Shown piece by piece: positions 61,310 through 64,000 of a stretch of DNA of 64,000 bases (position 1 is its first letter; each line of letters starts with the position of its first letter). This stretch comes from Pseudomonas sp. Irchel 3A7 (GTDB lineage Bacteria; Pseudomonadota; Gammaproteobacteria; Pseudomonadales; Pseudomonadaceae), in NCBI RefSeq assembly GCF_900187565.1, contig NZ_FYED01000011.1, positions 186,001 through 250,000 of the forward strand, read 5' to 3'. The notes beneath the pieces are model-generated. The model did no database searches. It saw only the letters and a list, made by a program, of their open reading frames with translations, and was not told where the DNA came from. Made by a program: the position numbers and the translations under genes.

Positions 61310-62128
61310 ATGGCTGAACCTCTTTCCTTGCCACCGGTGCCCGAGCCGCCCAAGGGCGAGCGCCTGAAAAACAAAGTCGTGCTGTTGACCGGCGCTGCCC
61401 AGGGTATCGGCGAAGCGATTGTCGCGACCTTTGTTTCGCAGCAAGCCAAGCTGGTCATCAGCGATATTCAGGCCGAGAAAGTCGAAAAAGTCGCGGCTCA
61501 CTGGCGGGAAAAGGGCGCCGATGTCGTGGCGATCAAGGCCGACGTATCGCAGCAGCAGGATCTGCAGGCGATGGCCAGACTGGCGGTGGAGCGTCACGGC
61601 CGGATCGACGTGCTGGTCAACTGCGCCGGAGTCAACGTGTTCCGCGATCCGCTGGAAATGACCGAAGAAGACTGGCGTCGTTGCTTCGCCATTGACCTGG
61701 ATGGCGCCTGGTACGGTTGCAAGGCGGTGTTGCCGCAGATGATCGAACAGGGCATCGGCAGCATCATCAACATTGCTTCCACCCATTCCAGCCACATCAT
61801 TCCCGGCTGCTTCCCGTACCCGGTGGCCAAGCACGGCCTGCTCGGCCTGACCCGTGCACTGGGCATCGAATATGCGCCCAAGGGTATTCGCGTCAACGCC
61901 ATTGCACCGGGCTACATCGAAACCCAACTGAACGTCGACTACTGGAATGGTTTTGCCGACCCCCATGCCGAGCGTCAGCGCGCGTTCGACCTGCACCCGC
62001 CGCGCCGCATCGGCCAGCCGATCGAAGTGGCGATGACCGCGGTGTTCCTGGCCAGCGATGATGCGCCGTTCATCAATGCTTCGTGCATCACCATCGATGG
62101 GGGACGCTCGGTGATGTACCACGACTGA
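61310..62128 (+). CDS. SDR-family sugar 1-dehydrogenase (arabinose/galactose type)
   Basis: A 272-residue classical SDR with TGAAQGIG (27-34), NCAG, Ser in NIASTHSSHI and YPVAK as catalytic Tyr/Lys. The N-terminal proline-rich 20 residues are an extension. Beside a lactonase and an arabinose-type ABC transporter it probably oxidises L-arabinose, D-galactose or D-fucose to the lactone in the cytoplasm, step one of the oxidative route. AGGAG precedes ATG 61310. Confidence 0.85.
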   Translation: MAEPLSLPPVPEPPKGERLKNKVVLLTGAAQGIGEAIVATFVSQQAKLVISDIQAEKVEKVAAHWREKGADVVAIKADVSQQQDLQAMARLAVERHGRIDVLVNCAGVNVFRDPLEMTEEDWRRCFAIDLDGAWYGCKAVLPQMIEQGIGSIINIASTHSSHIIPGCFPYPVAKHGLLGLTRALGIEYAPKGIRVNAIAPGYIETQLNVDYWNGFADPHAERQRAFDLHPPRRIGQPIEVAMTAVFLASDDAPFINASCITIDGGRSVMYHD

Positions 62129-62167
62129 ATGAGCGGGATGCCAAGCGCACAACTACGCTTGAAATCC

Positions 62168-62181
62168 AATCATCATACGAT
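62168..62181. promoter_or_regulatory. Candidate GntR/FadR-type operator, copy 2
   Basis: AATCATCATACGAT is the exact reverse complement of the 14-bp site before the regulator gene. It lies 80-93 bp upstream of the araF-like ATG, in the 132-bp gap after the SDR, and fits control of the transporter operon. Confidence 0.65.
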
Positions 62182-62260
62182 ATGACTATTGGTAGTACGG
62201 TTTCACCGCTTCAAAGAACGCTTTCGAAGAATGCTCACAAAAATAACAAGGAGTCAGCTT

Positions 62261-63265
62261 ATGAATCGTCGTCATGCAATCCGTTCCCTGTGCTGTGCCG
62301 CTTTGGCGGTCAGCGCGGTCAGCCTGAGCAGCACGCTGCTGGCGGCGGAGGAAGTGAAAATCGGTTTTCTCGTCAAGCAAGCGGAAGAGCCCTGGTTCCA
62401 GACCGAATGGGCGTTCGCCGAAAAAGCCGGGAAGGACAAGGGCTTCACCCTGATCAAGATCGCTGTGCCGGACGGTGAGAAAACCCTTTCGGCTATCGAC
62501 AGCCTGGCGGCCAATGGCGCCAAAGGGTTTGTGATCTGCCCGCCGGATGTGTCCCTGGGCCCGGCCATCATGGCCAAGGCCAAGCTCAACGGCTTGAAAG
62601 TGATTGCTGTCGATGACCGTTTCGTCGATGCCAGCGGCAAGTTCATGGAAGACGTTCCTTACCTGGGCATGGCTGCCTTCGAAGTCGGCCAGAAACAAGG
62701 CAGTGCCATGGCCGCCGAAGCGAAAAAACGCGGCTGGGAATGGAAAGACACCTACGCGGTCATCAACACCTACAACGAACTCGATACCGGCAAGAAACGC
62801 ACCGACGGTTCGGTCAAGGCGCTGGAAGATGCCGGCATGCCAAAGGATCACATCCTGTTCTCGGCCCTGAAAACCCTCGACGTGCCGGGCAGCATGGATG
62901 CCACCAACTCGGCGCTGGTGAAACTGCCGGGCGCGGCGAAGAACCTGATCATCGGCGGCATGAACGACAACACCGTGCTGGGCGGCGTGCGCGCCACCGA
63001 GAGCGCCGGTTTCGCGGCGAAGAACGTGATCGGCATCGGCATCAACGGCACCGATGCCATTGGCGAACTGAAGAAACCCGACAGCGGCTTCTACGGCTCG
63101 ATGCTGCCGAGCCCGCACATCGAGGGCTACAACACCGCCAGCATGATGTACGAGTGGATTACCACCGGAAAAGAACCGGCGAAATACACCGCCATGGACG
63201 ACGTGACGCTGATCACTCGCGACAACTTCAAGCAGGAGCTGGAAAAGATCGGCCTGTGGAACTGA
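62261..63265 (+). CDS. araF: Periplasmic sugar-binding protein, AraF-like
   Basis: A 334-residue type I periplasmic binding protein of the L-arabinose group. The signal peptide ends near LLAAEEVK. The mature protein has GFLVKQAEEPWFQTEW, VPDGEKTLSAIDSLA, VDDRFVDASGKF and GMNDNTVLGGVRATE, close to E. coli AraF. AAGGAG precedes ATG 62261. It is the first gene of an AraFGH-type importer. Binding of galactose or fucose is also possible in this family. Confidence 0.9.
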   Translation: MNRRHAIRSLCCAALAVSAVSLSSTLLAAEEVKIGFLVKQAEEPWFQTEWAFAEKAGKDKGFTLIKIAVPDGEKTLSAIDSLAANGAKGFVICPPDVSLGPAIMAKAKLNGLKVIAVDDRFVDASGKFMEDVPYLGMAAFEVGQKQGSAMAAEAKKRGWEWKDTYAVINTYNELDTGKKRTDGSVKALEDAGMPKDHILFSALKTLDVPGSMDATNSALVKLPGAAKNLIIGGMNDNTVLGGVRATESAGFAAKNVIGIGINGTDAIGELKKPDSGFYGSMLPSPHIEGYNTASMMYEWITTGKEPAKYTAMDDVTLITRDNFKQELEKIGLWN

Positions 63266-63329
63266 GGGCCGGTTGATTTCATCGGCGGCTCTGGAAACGG
63301 GGCCGCCTGATCTGTGTGATGAGGTGGTT

Positions 63330-64000
63330 ATGCACGCGCAAACACAAGTACAGCAACAGACTCCAGGCGGCTGCTTGCGCTTCAACGGGATCGGCAAGAC
63401 TTTTCCCGGCGTGAAGGCCTTGGACAATATCAATTTCGTCGCCCATCCGGGGCAGGTTCATGCCTTGATGGGCGAGAATGGCGCCGGCAAATCAACGCTG
63501 CTGAAAATCCTCGGGGGGGCCTATATCCCGAGCAGCGGCACGTTGCAGATCGGCGAGCAAACGATGGACTTCAAGTCCACGGCCGACAGCATTGGCAGCG
63601 GCGTAGCGGTGATCCACCAGGAGTTGCACCTGGTCCCGGAAATGACCGTGGCGGAAAACCTGTTCCTCGGTCACCTGCCGGCCAGTTTCGGCCTGATCAA
63701 TCGCCGCACTTTGCGTCAGCAAGCATTGGCCTGCCTCAAAGGCCTGGCGGACGAGATCGATCCGCAGGAGAAAGTCGGACGACTGTCCCTCGGGCAACGG
63801 CAACTGGTGGAGATTGCCAAGGCCTTGTCCCGTGGCGCCCATGTGATTGCCTTCGACGAACCGACAAGTAGCCTCTCGGCGCGGGAGATCGATCGCTTGA
63901 TGGCGATCATCGGTCGCCTGCGCGACGAGGGCAAAGTGGTGTTGTACGTCTCCCATCGCATGGAAGAAGTGTTCCGTATCTGCGACGCGGTGACGGTGTT
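63330..64000 (+). CDS. araG: Sugar ABC transporter ATP-binding protein, AraG-like, 3' end outside window
   Basis: The first 223 codons of a two-domain sugar ATPase (full length about 500). Walker A GENGAGKST, signature LSLGQRQLVEIAKAL, Walker B VIAFDEPTSS and H-loop YVSHRMEEV of the first cassette are all present. GAGGTGG lies just upstream of ATG 63330. The frame is open to the window edge. It forms the importer with the AraF-like protein and an AraH-type permease expected downstream. Confidence 0.92.
   Translation, partial: MHAQTQVQQQTPGGCLRFNGIGKTFPGVKALDNINFVAHPGQVHALMGENGAGKSTLLKILGGAYIPSSGTLQIGEQTMDFKSTADSIGSGVAVIHQELHLVPEMTVAENLFLGHLPASFGLINRRTLRQQALACLKGLADEIDPQEKVGRLSLGQRQLVEIAKALSRGAHVIAFDEPTSSLSAREIDRLMAIIGRLRDEGKVVLYVSHRMEEVFRICDAVTV

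Overview
The window is chromosomal DNA of a Pseudomonas of the fluorescens complex. GC-rich codon use, protein sequences close to P. aeruginosa/P. fluorescens families, the gene order comEC-exbB-exbD-lpxK-trm112-kdsB-ptp-murB ... rne/rluC ... yceD-rpmF-plsX-fabD-fabG-acpP-fabF-pabC-mltG-tmk-holB-(pilZ)-tatD, and many intergenic REP/REPIN palindromes all point there. No phage, integrase, transposase or CRISPR array is visible.

Layout. 1-14 kb: end of aceK, hrpA, a FabH-like ketoacyl synthase behind a perfect palindrome, a two-component system, pyrF, two oxidoreductases and a chemoreceptor. 14-19 kb: an unknown membrane-anchored helical protein, two tandem copies of a tRNA-Glu/tRNA-Gly pair behind a strong promoter, and then a compact cluster on the minus strand (AlaX-type tRNA-editing hydrolase, 2OG-Fe(II) oxygenase, LysE-type exporter) with a divergent LysR regulator. 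19-26 kb: fadE, a transglutaminase-like protein, a GST, an ABC-2 transporter and a DUF2062 protein. 26-33 kb: the comEC to murB block (DNA uptake, ExbB/D energy transduction, lipid A and KDO synthesis, peptidoglycan). 33.7-38.1 kb: a four-gene molybdenum hydroxylase operon lying between murB and rne. 38-55.7 kb: RNase E with a long leader, RluC, SppA, Maf, then the fatty-acid/cell-envelope operon through tmk-holB-tatD. 56-59 kb: TetR regulator, MoaA, lipoprotein, DUF1285. 59-64 kb: a sugar catabolic/transport locus (GntR/FadR-type regulator, SMP-30 lactonase, SDR dehydrogenase, AraF-like binding protein, start of an AraG-like ATPase), probably for L-arabinose or a related aldose by the oxidative route.

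Most notable points. (1) The alaX-oxygenase-lysE-lysR cluster looks like a self-protected module for making or handling an oxidised free amino acid: modify, export, and clear mischarged tRNA. Its substrate is unknown. (2) pilZ, normally between holB and tatD, survives only as its two ends; about 240 bp are missing and the ends are out of frame. (3) An identical 14-bp motif lies in front of both the GntR-type regulator and the araF-like gene, a strong operator candidate. (4) Several clean inverted repeats sit in promoter or leader positions (fabH-like gene, moaA, alaX/lysR, MDR/SDR, rne). (5) yceD has a near-consensus sigma-70 promoter whose predicted transcript starts almost at the ATG.

All assignments come from reading the sequence and remembered family motifs; no database search was run.
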